Below, piece after piece: positions 35,950-49,000 of a stretch of 64,000 bases of DNA. The position numbers were made by a program, and so were the translations under genes. The notes beneath the pieces were generated by a model, which ran no database searches, had not been told where the DNA came from, and worked only from the letters and a program-made list of their open reading frames with translations. The DNA is from Populus alba (Eukaryota; Streptophyta; Magnoliopsida; Malpighiales; Salicaceae): positions 15,975,357-16,039,356 of the forward strand of contig NC_133302.1 in the NCBI RefSeq assembly GCF_005239225.2, read 5' to 3'. Positions within the stretch are counted from its first letter, which is position 1. Every line of letters begins with the position of its first letter.

Positions 35950-36449
35950 NNNNNNNNNNNNNNNNNNNNNNNNNNNNNNNNNNNNNNNNNNNNNNNNNNN
36001 NNNNNNNNNNNNNNNNNNNNNNNNNNNNNNNNNNNNNNNNNNNNNNNNNNNNNNNNNNNNNNNNNNNNNNNNNNNNNNNNNNNNNNNNNNNNNNNNNNNN
36101 NNNNNNNNNNNNNNNNNNNNNNNNNNNNNNNNNNNNNNNNNNNNNNNNNNNNNNNNNNNNNNNNNNNNNNNNNNNNNNNNNNNNNNNNNNNNNNNNNNNN
36201 NNNNNNNNNNNNNNNNNNNNNNNNNNNNNNNNNNNNNNNNNNNNNNNNNNNNNNNNNNNNNNNNNNNNNNNNNNNNNNNNNNNNNNNNNNNNNNNNNNNN
36301 NNNNNNNNNNNNNNNNNNNNNNNNNNNNNNNNNNNNNNNNNNNNNNNNNNNNNNNNNNNNNNNNNNNNNNNNNNNNNNNNNNNNNNNNNNNNNNNNNNNN
36401 NNNNNNNNNNNNNNNNNNNNNNNNNNNNNNNNNNNNNNNNNNNNNNNNN
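35950..36449. other. Assembly gap, 500 Ns
   Basis: Exactly 500 N characters. The round number suggests a placeholder, so the true distance is unknown. ORFs running across it are artefacts. Confidence 0.99.
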
Positions 36450-37086
36450 CATTCTTCTCACTCAGCTTCTGGTTCATGCCAGACTTTTTTACTGTTTGTT
36501 AGAGATTTGTTTCGCATTAACTAACGAGGCTGGATTTGTTGCTGCTGCTTGTTAACATGTTTATTAATAAGCAAAAGATTTGAAAGAGTATTAATAAGCA
36601 AAAGTTGTGCCAATAACTGGTGTCTTATATGCATATATTGTGCTTGCAAATAACAGTATTGGGATTCTCTTAGTTTAATTTTTCTTCAATTTATCAGTGA
36701 TGAGGTTGGTTCCTTATTGATGAGCTGGTCATCAACTCCAAGAAGCTAGTCAAAGCAACTTCAAGGAAATTGAGAAGTGGAGAAGATGAGTGAAGTCTGT
36801 TAGGGCTCTTGTTTCATGGTGTAAAATAGCATTAGTTTGGATCCAAGTGCTCTAACAAGAGTGTTCACAAAATGCTTGTATAGATGAAATTATGCCATAT
36901 TTGTTTTATATGCATAGATTTTTAGATTCAATAGTTGTTTGGTTCGGTTGTACCAATAATTGTGCTTGGCAAGAAATTTTTCTTGCGCTATTGTGCATTA
37001 AGCCAAAGGATGCAATGATTCTTCTTTGGAAATTATAATCAATGGTAGCTTTTCCTAGATTTTTTTAAGCATTACTATTGAAGTAG

Positions 37087-37087
<1 letters not shown>
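36450..37087. other. Intergenic sequence after the gap
   Basis: No ORF of note. It could include the 3' UTR of a gene lost in the gap, because it is less AT-rich than typical intergenic DNA here, but nothing identifies it. Confidence 0.4.

Positions 37088-37139
<52 letters not shown>
37088..37139. repeat. (AT)n microsatellite
   Basis: About 25 AT repeats, directly next to the SINE 3' end, where it may have grown from the element's tail. Confidence 0.95.
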
Positions 37140-37140
<1 letters not shown>

Positions 37141-37322
37141 CTATAACGTGGATGGTCGGGAAGCCAGCTTGCATGCGTCTCGATTAATTTCACGAGCCTT
37201 GAAATTAATGACCATGTATGTCTTCAGTGGCCATCATATTAGTAATTATAGGGCTCAAACCTGAAATTACAGCGAGAGAAAATTTTTTAATTTCAAGTTC
37301 TTACCACTAGATACCTACTAGA
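37140..37322 (-). mobile_element. tRNA-derived SINE
   Basis: Read on the minus strand: an A-box-like TATCTAGTGGTAAG near 37316-37303, a B-box-like GGTTTGAGCCC at 37261-37251, a body, and a 3' end GCAAGCTGGCTTCCCGACCA near 37165 running into the AT repeat. The 3' part resembles the element at 43011-43221. No clear target duplication was found, because the AT repeat obscures one side. Confidence 0.6.
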
Positions 37323-37739
37323 TGGTTGCAGCAGGTATATCTTAGGTTGCTTTAGAGTGTTTGATGCCAGGATTTTTGCTGACAAGAGCTAGGAGTTTGC
37401 TGAGCTATTTTCTCTGATAATCATGTCTGTTCTGATTGGGAAGGATGCAAATTTTGCTTGCTAGTTAACCTTAGTCAAATACCCTTTTTAATTGGTGATT
37501 TCTATAATGACTTCCAAGTCATCGGATTCTTCAATTTTTTTGTCTAGGAATGCAGGTGTTTGTATGTTTGCTTGATTCATTTACCGAAAAAACAAATGTT
37601 TGAAAAACATGCTATATTTATCAATACAAATAGCGTGAAAAGTGTATCAGAAAAAATATATATTTTCGTTGGATATTTATATGAAAAGATAGCGTATACG
37701 CAAGACGTTCTTAATTAAATGCATGTGACGGAGTAGATG

Positions 37740-37747
37740 GATGGAAC
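37740..37747. repeat. hAT target site duplication, left
   Basis: GATGGAAC, identical to 38776-38783. Confidence 0.85.
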
Positions 37748-38775
37748 TAGAGGTGTTCAAAAAAACTAATTAACCGAAAAAACCGATGAAAAATTAACCG
37801 AGAAAATCGAACCAAGATGAAAAACCGATTAAACCGATTTTTAAAACCATAAAATCTTACCAGTTCGGTTTTGGTTTTACAATAGAAACCGGTGAACCGA
37901 ACCAAACCAAGTCACCAACCATAAAATAAAAGACCTATAAATACTAGTCCACAATTAACCTAACCCTAATAACATTACATTCGCCGCCGCCCAGACCAGA
38001 GACTAGTTTTCCCTTCTTCATTTTCCTTTTAATTTTCATCCATTCTGCGTCTTTACCCTCTATATCTGTCTCTTTTAACAAAAACCCACATCTCCATCTC
38101 CTTGGCTTCTCTCTTCACTTCACATTTCGATCTCTGATCTATTTCTTGCTCGCACATCTGTCTTTCACTATTTGCAAATTTGCAGAGCCAAACAAGTAGG
38201 CGGGCATGAGCTGTCAAGATTCAAAGTTTTTCTCAACGACCAAGAACGATGAAATCCTTGAGCTCAAAGAAGAGCTCAATTCTTAGTACAAAGTCCATTC
38301 GTCGTCTTTCTCTTTTCCATTTTGATCGAGTTGTTAGATCTGCTTGATTTTGACTTATTGATTCCGTTGAACTTTCTTCTGCAACTAGAGTTTCATTGGA
38401 GGATTGACTTTTTTATTATATTCATGTTGCTGAGAAATCGTATAAAATTATGCTGGGATTTCCTTAGATTTGGTTTTTTGTTTATTATTATATATTGAGA
38501 ATTAAATGGAGCTATTAGGGATCATCTTATGCAAAATATCCTTTCATGAAGGAAATCTATTGTATAGTTTTCATGTTTGGCATTTGGATTTTAGGAATTC
38601 AGGTGATTAGGTTTCCTGATTTTAAAGCCAAAAAACCGAAGTTAACCGAACCGAACTGGTTCGGTTTGAACCGGAATTTGGTTCGGTTCAGTTTGATTTT
38701 TTAAAAATTTGAATCCCTCGATTCGGTTGGTTTTTGTGGTTCAAACCGAACCGAACCGAACCATAAACAGGCCTA
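37748..38775. mobile_element. hAT-like DNA transposon, non-autonomous, 1028 bp
   Basis: Flanked by a perfect 8-bp duplication (GATGGAAC), the usual hAT target size. Termini are TAGAGGTGTTCA and, inverted, TAGGCCTGTTTA. Both ends are rich in AACCG / CGGTT motifs facing each other (for example TTCGGTTTTGG near 37863 and CCGAACCGAACC near 38750), as in plant hAT elements. No transposase. The centre holds a CTATAAATA box near 37936, a pyrimidine-rich leader, and a 26-codon ORF at 38206-38286. Confidence 0.8.
38206..38286 (+). CDS. Short ORF inside the hAT-like element
   Basis: ATG to TAG, 26 residues, starting MSCQDSKFFSTTKNDEILEL. It lies downstream of a TATA-like box and a CT-rich leader within the element, so it could be the first exon of the lost transposase gene or of a captured host gene. 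No family recognised; protein expression is doubtful. Confidence 0.3.
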   Translation: MSCQDSKFFSTTKNDEILELKEELNS

Positions 38776-38783
38776 GATGGAAC

Positions 38784-40520
38784 ATGCTTCATGCAACTAA
38801 GAGAATCTAAAACTCTAAACAATATGGATTATGTTTTAATTAAAATCATATAACTGAATATTTAATTTATATTCATGCATCTGCAAACGTAAGTACGAGA
38901 CTGAAAGAATATGGTCTTCAAGTTGGATTAATTTAAATGCATGCCACCAAACATTTTGCAAAATAAAAAAATATTGCACTTAACTTTCATTATTCATCCT
39001 GTTTGGAAACACAGGTTAACTTGTGATTTTAAAAAATTAAAAATTATTTTTTATATGTTTTATTATGCTAATTTTAAAAAATAATTTTTTAAAATAAAAA
39101 ATATTATTTTAATATAAAAAATATTTTAAAAAACAACTACTTGGAAACAAAATATGAAACCACTACCAAGCTAGCACGCTATTAATAGCAATTATCCGTA
39201 TGGTGGCTTCCAAAAAAGTGACTTTCTCATCATGTAGACTTGGTCTCACTTAAAGAAAGAAGTTTAGAGATTTGATGCCCATGTATAATCTTTAAAATTT
39301 TTATATGTACTTTACTTAATATATATTTGTTTTTGTTGTTGTGTTTATTTTTAGTAATGGAATCTACATTAAAAATTAAAAAAAACACATCAAAAGTATG
39401 AATTTGTTGTTTTTGCTATTGTATTTTTTGTTATGAGAGTTATACCCCGCAACAAGCCCTAAAAATAAAAGCATAAATAAATATATCTATTTCAATTCTA
39501 AATTACATTAACAATTTTGATTTTTCAAGGTGAAAAAAATATATTTATAATTAAAAAAATTTAAATTATTACATTAGATTTCAAAAATTATGTTATATTA
39601 TTTTTTTAATACATCCTCCTATGAAAAAAAAAAAGTTTGAATAACATTAGATCAAAACTCGAATAAAATTTCCTTAAAAAAACTTTTGTGGATCAATATT
39701 ATTGCAAGCCAACACCATTATGAGATGACAAGTTGATTTCTATATATATGATCAGAAGTAGACTATTTGCTGAAGTACTTTCGCATCACGATAAAAAAGT
39801 TGATTTCAGATTGAAAAACAGAAAAAGAGATAAGGATCGAAGGATTTCACCAAATTCTATTTATTTCTATCCTAAAGACAACCTTGGAATTTACGCTTAT
39901 TACCAGGTGAAGATACAATAACTTGCAACCTTGATTTGCTATCTCTAGGATAGAAAATTAAACGTCTCAACTTCAATATTTATTCAGTAGTTCGTTAGCA
40001 CGATGACTACGTATATACCATGTCTGACTTTGTTGCTAGAATCCTAATTAGTCCCCAGTGGCATTGAGAGAAGCAGCCATGCATGGTGGCAACAATTATT
40101 GAGAGATTTTTTAAATTCAATTACATGTTCATTTTTTATCTAGCATGCAGACTCAAGTTTCGATCCAGTTAGGTAATAATTGAACATCTTGCCGCAAGCC
40201 TTAAGGTCAACTGTTCATTCATCCCCGTGAATTGCTCAAATCTGATTGTGTATAACTTAGTTACTCTGTTTTTATAATATGGATCCAATGGGAGCAATCA
40301 CATGAAGCCTTCCTTTTCTGCTGTGCTGTCACAGATCATTTCCTGCAGCTTCATCTTTATATTACGAAAATGGAGCCACCATAATCTTATAATAATTAAG
40401 TCAACAGAAAATTAGGAAGTGATTATGCGCCACCACATGATTTAAATAACAAAAGCAGATCACAAACATCTTTTAATTAATGACAGCTTTTCCCATGGTA
40501 TAAACAGTATGTCGAGGCTA
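38784..40520. other. Intergenic region upstream of the peroxidase
   Basis: AT-rich. A 62-aa ORF at 39733-39921 has no recognised family. Nothing else can be supported. Confidence 0.5.
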
Positions 40521-40521
40521 G

Positions 40522-40529
40522 TATAAAAG
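40522..40529 (+). promoter_or_regulatory. TATA box of the peroxidase gene
   Basis: TATAAAAG, 69 bases upstream of the ATG at 40598. This predicts a transcript start near 40553 and a leader of about 45 bases. Confidence 0.65.
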
Positions 40530-40597
40530 AGGTGGCGTGTTTCATTGAGTTCTCACTCAGAAATCAAGGTTCAAAACATTGACATTGTCACCTTAAC

Positions 40598-41897
40598 ATG
40601 GCTAGCTCGAAGCTTTCCCCATGTCTGATCTTTGTTCAGATCATTTTCTTGGTCTTTAACTTGGCAAATGCGCAGTTGAGGGTAGGGTTTTACAAGGATA
40701 CATGTCCAAAAGCTGAGGCTATTGTGAAAGAGGTTATGCATCAAGTGATGAAAGTAGCTCCTAGCCTTAGTGGTCCTTTGTTGAGGATGCACTTTCATGA
40801 CTGCTTTGTTAGGGTATGTGAGCCTTTAATCCATCTCTGATCATTTGAAAACCCTGAAACAGTTTTAAGCTCTTTCTTTTTCTTGCTTGAATCCATGAAC
40901 AATGCTTAATTATGGTGACTAGCTAATTATATATCTCTACAGGGCTGTGATGGCTAGGTGCTTTTGAACTCTAGCACCGGCCAAGCTGAAAAGGATTCAC
41001 CTCCGAACTTGAGTCTTAGAGGATATCAAGTTATTGACAGAGTCAAGACTGCATTAGAGAAGGAGTGTCCTGGAGCAGTTTCCTGTGCGGACATCGTGGC
41101 CATTGTGGCTAGGGATGTCACTGTTGCGGTAAGAAATTAATTTATTTCAAGATAATTTCTTTTGTAAGAAAAATCTTGAGGAACAGAACGGTTTTAATTG
41201 ATAATAATTTATCCTATCTATCAGACTATGGGACCTTTCTGGGAGGTTGAAACTGGAAGAAGGGATGGAAGGGTGTCCAATTTTTCAGAGCCCTTGACAA
41301 ACCTGCCACCATTTTCCTCAAACATTTCTCAATTGATATCAATGTTTCGTTCGAAGGGTCTAAGCGTGAAGGACCTCGTAGTGCTTTCAGGTACTTGAGC
41401 ATTTCACTTCATGTTCTTCATAGAGAGTCTTGTAAGAAGAGATTGTACAGAAGAAAATTCTAATTATTCTGTAATTCTGTCACAAAGGTGGGCACACCAT
41501 TGGCACTTCTCATTGCTCTTCGTTCAGCTCTCGGCTTTACAACTCCACCGGAAAGAATGGCACCGATCCCACACTGGACTCCGAATACATAGAAAAACTG
41601 AAGAGCAGATGCAAGGTAGGAGATCAAACTACGCTAGTAGAGATGGATCCCGGAAGTGTCAGGACATTCGATAACAGCTATTACACGCTCGTAGCTAAAA
41701 GAAGGGGACTTTTCCAGTCTGATGCAGCTCTCCTTGACAACATGGAGACAAAAGCTTATATTAAACTTCAATCTGCTGCGACCCATAGATCCACATTCTT
41801 CAAAGACTTTGGTGTTTCCATGGTAAATATGGGCAGGGTTGGAGTTCTAACAGGTAAAGCTGGTGAAATCAGGAAAGTTTGCAGCAAGGTTAATTAA
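40598..41897 (+). pseudogene. Class III peroxidase with one in-frame stop
   Basis: Secretory plant peroxidase (PRX family), which would oxidise phenolics with H2O2 in the cell wall or vacuole. Exons: 40598-40813, 40943-41128, 41225-41390 and 41488-41897. This is the classic four-exon layout, 326 codons with the stop, usual for the family. A signal peptide ends near NLANAQ. Motifs: the distal LLRMHFHDCF with catalytic Arg and His, the proximal LSGGHTIG with the heme-ligand His, and conserved Cys residues. In exon 2 the conserved GCDGS is GCDG followed by TAG at 40955-40957, so translation would stop after 76 residues. Everything downstream is in frame and conserved. It is either a very young pseudogene, an allele, or a base-call error (TCG to TAG). 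Confidence 0.88.
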
Positions 41898-41923
41898 CTA
41901 GTTCAAGTTCACTGTCATTATGG

Positions 41924-41929
41924 AATAAA
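41924..41929 (+). terminator. Polyadenylation signal of the peroxidase
   Basis: AATAAA 27 bases after the stop codon, a suitable plant near-upstream element. Confidence 0.45.
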
Positions 41930-43010
41930 TTATTCTTATTATTATTATTATGCATGGAAATATTTGTATGGCTTTACGTACCTTGTTAAGAATTCTTTCC
42001 TTTTTTCCTTGAAGATTTGCTTAATTGTTTAAAGTGTGGAAATCCATTCCATTACTCCATCAATAATAAAAATAAAAAGTGGTTAAAATATCACTAAATA
42101 GCTAGTGACTTTGGTGTATATATATATATATATATATATTGTTTACCTTTCTGCACGGGTTGAATCTCAACACAGGCTTGGCAATTCAAGCAAAGTTCTA
42201 GTTAAATTAGTTGACTTGCTCACCTTCGTAAGTGAATTAATTCCACGTGTGAGAACAGGAAATGAAAAATTATGAAAGCAAGATATAGATTCAAGATATA
42301 ATTATGGGCTACCAATTTCTATGGGTGATTACAACTTTTTTTAATCCTTTTTGGAGCACAAAATGGACTTGCAAAACAAGTTAGTTCTGCACATCTTTAC
42401 ATCCATCATGCACGTTATTAGAATTATCACCGGAACTAATTCTTTGTGAGCAAAGTTGTGGGATTTTATTTGGGAAAATTATCCTTATATACTATAATTT
42501 AATTAATTTTATATTTTTAAAAAATTATAAATTATATCTTAAAATATTTGTTCCGCATATAATAGTCCGGTATAATAGTCCACATCTTATTATATGGCTG
42601 ATCCTTAATACACGCAACAAAATTTGTAATATAAATTAATTGCAATTTAAAAAATACAAATGGTAAGTATAAAAATAACAACACTATAAGATAACTCTGA
42701 GTAATTTTTATTTTTATATATATAATTTTTACAAATTATAGTTTTAAAAAAAAAAACACTCTAGATCACTTGGATTATTGAATTATGCCATCATATCATT
42801 TTTTGTTTTTGTTTTTTTAATATAACAAGTAATAATATTAGAATCCACCATATCAACTAATCAATCAATTTTAATCTATATGGATTAATTTTATAAATTG
42901 CAATCAATGGCGAACTATGGGTGCATCGGGCAAGTGTGCATGACATAGTCAAATGTTATGACAAACTATGCCCGGTTACAAGTCACCCTTGAAGGCATGG
43001 AAGTAAAAAA
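41930..43010. other. Intergenic, AT-rich
   Basis: No gene seen. Contains a (TA)n microsatellite at 42116-42139. Confidence 0.55.
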
Positions 43011-43221
43011 CCCTTTTTTTTTTTTTTTTTTTTAATTTACATGGGTGTCCTGGCCAGCTTGCGCGCACCACGACTAATCCCACAACCCATTAAAACATCC
43101 TGCAAACCCAGTGAGCATGTAAAGCATCGCCGGGGTGAACAAGCGTGCACGGTGAGGTTTGAACCATGGTGGGGTGGAAAGAAACAAGCCCCTTCTACCA
43201 CTAGACCAAGACCTCAAGTGC
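43011..43221 (-). mobile_element. tRNA-derived SINE with poly-A tail
   Basis: On the minus strand it starts AGGTCTTGGTCTAGTGGTAG (A-box-like, 43215-43198), has a B-box GGTTCAAACC at 43165-43156, and ends with an A-tail of about 20 (T run near 43014-43033). Flanks share AAGTAAAAA (43001-43009 and 43222-43230), a likely target duplication extending to about 12 bases with mismatches. The 3' body (GCAAGCTGGCCAGGACACCC) resembles the SINE at 37140. Confidence 0.82.
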
Positions 43222-43230
43222 AAGTAAAAA

Positions 43231-44100
43231 CCTTTTCTTAGTTAGTTGTGTTGGTATTTAAAAAAAAAAATTATTTAGAAATATATTAAAATATATTTTT
43301 TAGAATTATTTTTTTAAAATTTTAACATGAGCATTTTAAAATTATTAAAAAATATTAAAAAATATATAAATTTCATGTTTTTTTCGAAATAAATATATTT
43401 TTAAAACATATAAAAACCCAATTAAAAATAAAATACTGAATAGTTGCTTGGCGCCCTTAACTTCTATTGAGTAGAGCTCAGGCTTGCCATGATTATGAAG
43501 GCATTGTTTCCTTTTAAGCTTATGTTTGTTTTTGTATTTTAAAAATATTTTTAAAAAAATTAAAATTTTTTAATTTTTTTTATTAACTTCAAATTAATAT
43601 GTTTTTAGTGTTTTCAAATTATTTTGATGTGCTGATATTAAAAATAATTTTTAAAAATTAAAAAAATACCATTAATATTCATTTTAATACAAAAAAATAT
43701 TTAAAAAAATAATCATAATTACATTACCTAATAAGATTTATTGTCCCTGAACCAACAAAGTTATTGCGAAAGCTTTTGTGTAAAACAACAAAAAACTTAT
43801 GGATGAGAATTTGGATAGGCCACCAATATTATCCATGAACTTCAAGAGCATTCCACATCAGCCCCGTGATCTTCCACGTCAACAAAACCATCCTATCAAA
43901 CCTCTTTGTCAGATTACACATCTGCTACACCAGCCAATCACAAACCATTATGTGTGTCCAATGTGGCATGTCTACATCCACCAGCTCAAGCATAAAGTAT
44001 CTCCTCATTCAGTTTTTCTATATCCCATTGTTACCTTAGCCAATCCACAACAGAAGCGCCTGAGCAGCTTGAGAGACAGAAAGCTTTGCAACAAAGAGAT
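43231..44100. other. Intergenic and LHCB5 upstream region
   Basis: Very AT-rich to about 43740, then higher in GC towards the gene. CCAAT occurs near 43935 and 44040 and an ACGT core near 43877, common in light-regulated promoters but too short to be diagnostic. No clear TATA box. Confidence 0.45.
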
Positions 44101-45859
<1,759 letters not shown>

Positions 45860-48250
45860 TTTTACTGTTCTTGATGTTCCCTTACTCTTAATCTAAATGC
45901 ACTGTACATCTCAATGAGACGTTTCAATGTGTTACCAAGCGATTAACCTTAATCCATGCACTTGAAATCTGATCTTTCGTTTAGATTCACAATTATTCAC
46001 CTATACATAACTGCAAAATATAATCATTCAGGATAAGCCTATAGGAGTATACATCAAAGATCTTACAATGTCCCTTTTTTTCAACGAGAAACCAAGGTTG
46101 GAGTTTGGTCAATCTTAGGAGCAGGCACAACACAGTGTAGATGCAACTGTCTGCCTTGTTGCAGGCAAGCCACCTCAAGTTTCCATCTTTTACCATTGCA
46201 GTGTACATAGATGCAACAGTCTGCTTTGGTCATCTAGTTCCAAGACTAAAATGTTGCAGCCAGTGAGACAGGGCATCAAAAATTGAAGTTGGAGTCTTAG
46301 TCAATCTAAGGGAGAAATAAACCAGAAAGAACAGCTGGTAAAACGTTCAAATTCTTGGTTACAAACCATGCTGGCCCGGGGAAGTGCATGAACACGCTGA
46401 AGTTCATATATTTGCATTGCCCTATATTAGCAGAACCATCAACCGCAAGCAAATCTTAAAACCAAATTCAAGTTGTTCGAGGAACATTATATTACTCGTT
46501 CAGTTCTCCTCCTTGAGTGCTTCCAATCACACATCAAATATTGCTAAATGTTTCAATTACGTCAATGCACTTCAGTCACCATTCAAACAATCAAGTGATG
46601 TTGTTAGTGCCACAGGCTCAATGGTTTTACCAGATAAATTACTCAACAAGCGGCCTAAGATCAATCAGACAAGTCTTTCTGATGGTTAAGCCTGCAGGAA
46701 ATCATTAGCAGACACTCCTGAATCATAACCAATCAAGGCTGCCCAAAAACGAATTATTTCCAGGAAACCAAATGTGCCCTGCATATATAATCCCTCCATG
46801 ATACTTTACAATAAGCAATTGCAGAAACAGTACTTGTGATTTGCAGGGATAATGAAAATCTTTTGCATTATTTGTAAAATACTTAATAAGATCCATTTAA
46901 ATCAATGACGTAATCATCAAAGATAATGATTTCCTCAGGTAACAGGGGAACAGCTAACAGAAAGGCATGGAAGCATTTCCTTTTTCACAAGAACAGGACC
47001 GCTTTGTTCTTCCTGCCAGCTTAAACCAAATGGATTTCTAGGGTCATGGCAGAGCTTTGATCTCCTAACTGATACCCGTTTATCTGGTCACGAAGAATCT
47101 ACCTCTGTATTAATTTAAAAGCTTAAAGGAATATCTCAACTCCCTCCATTCTAAACATAAATTCATTCATGGAAAAAGAAATACCCAAAATTGATAAAAC
47201 AAATTAATGGTTTTTTTCTCTTTTTTTTTTAAAAAAACCTTTGAAATCCAATTTATGTAGTTTAAATGTGGACGAGAAAGAAAAAACCAGTGAATATGTA
47301 ATGAAAACATACTTAAAGAGTTCCTACTCAACAATGCAAGAATAGAAATTAACTGAAACATCCAAAGCAAATAAAATTGAAGACCGTCGCTAACTCAGCA
47401 ACACAAAATTTTGTTATTCTCCTTAAACAATCAGCAGGCAGCTTCATCCACTCAATTGAAAACTAGTCATCGCGAAGTTGACATATTAATAAAAGCTATT
47501 TAGAGAGGGAAAACATTATTAAGTGAGATGATTCACTTTTCATTGTAACAATGTAATGACTAATTTACATTTCTAAAAAGAAAAATCAACGAAAATAGTT
47601 ATTGTTGATAATATTAACTTTTTATAAGGTATATTAGACATTATCAAATTGATCAAGGACAAGTAGATTTTAAAATAACTAAAATATTAGTCTTAAAGCA
47701 AAACTTATTTAACAAGCGTCCAGGGGCTTTTTTTCGTACTTTCATTCTAATTTTTTAATTATTATCAAGTTGATTAAGGGGTGATTTGGTATTTTAAAAA
47801 TATAAATGTAACTAAAATACTAAGTTGGTTGGCACGTGCAGGTGGGAGGTGCTCACGGTTTTCTGACAGCACATTCAGCATCTCCCAGCCTCTAAACTAT
47901 AGATTTTGTTTATATGATGGTGTTTTGCCGGTAGTCTTTTACTTTTTATTTTTCTCCTTTCTCTCTCCTCTCCTTAAAATTCAAGCTTGTCATTCAAAAT
48001 TTGATCCTTATTTTTTTCCTTTAATTTTTGTTCTAGGTCCTTTTATCAAATTTGTTATCAATTTCATACTTGAATCCGTAATTGTGATTAGTTATTTTTT
48101 TTCAAATCTAGTTCTCATTTTTTTGATTTTGATTTTGTATTTTGGATCCATTTATGAAATTGATTTTTTTTTAATTTCCTCCTTCAATTCAAAATTTTAA
48201 GATGAACTCTCATTTTTCAAGTTTGGTTTTCATAGTCTTAATTTCTATCT
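45860..48250. other. Intergenic downstream of LHCB5
   Basis: Includes the LHCB5 3' UTR at the left. Short ORFs up to about 100 aa (for example 46384-46689) have no recognised family or exon structure. Nothing else can be supported. Confidence 0.5.
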
Positions 48251-48259
48251 TTTTTATCC

Positions 48260-49000
48260 TTTTATATAATTGAGTTTTTTTATTCATCCTTCGACAGTTT
48301 ATTTGATGGGAATTAGGTTTCTTTGTTTTTTCAGATGGAATGCTTCCAGTTTAGAGACTCGGGTTATGGGTTTAAAAAGTTAATACAAGTTAATATTTTT
48401 TTTTTTTTTCATTTCACCCTTCAACATTGTTTATTTTGTAAAATGGGCTTTATGATTTCTTTCGCTTTCTTTCAATCAGGTTATGTCAATCCTATGACTT
48501 GGACAACAGGTTTTGTCGATTAACTTGGTTATTTTGTTGGGTGGTTATTTTTTTGGGGTCACTTTGTTGTATATGTTTTTTCAGTTTCGCCCTTCAAAAT
48601 TAGGTTCTTTTTTAAATTAAGCTTCGTTATTTTATTTTATTTGCATTCTATTCGGTTATTATGTTCATATGATTCGACTTACGAGATTTGATAGCCTTAC
48701 CCGATTTTGCAAGGGTTTTTTTTGTGCTTCTTTTTATTGACTAATTTTTTTTTTATCTCATCCTTCTACATTTGGATTTTAGGGAACTGGTTATCATTTT
48801 TTTTTTCAAATTTTTTTCTATGAGGTTGGCTCGGTCTTATGACTTGGGTTGCGAGTTTGTCCTGCTAGCTGGGGTTGACTTGAGGCGCTTTACTTTGTCA
48901 TTTTTTAATTTTTTTTGAATTTCATCCTTTAACATTGGATTATCTTAAAATTTGGCTTTGTAGTTTTTTTCCCTTATGATAAACATTCTTTTTTCTTCTA
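48260..49000. repeat. T-rich degenerate repeat, period about 180-190 bp
   Basis: Three to four diverged copies of a pattern: a long T run, then TTTC.CCCTTCAACATT, then a TTTTAAAATTGGGCTTTG-like block, then TATGACTTGG with GGGTTGCGAG or a variant. Examples at about 48410-48510, 48585-48700, 48755-48860 and 48915-48970. Probably an old dispersed repeat. No coding function. Confidence 0.5.

Noticed and set aside
35803..36524. Several ORFs of 170-224 codons
   Set aside because: They exist only because the 500 Ns contain no stop codons.
43156..43215. Possible tRNA gene (A and B boxes)
   Set aside because: No cloverleaf or anticodon arm; poly-A tail and target duplication show a SINE.
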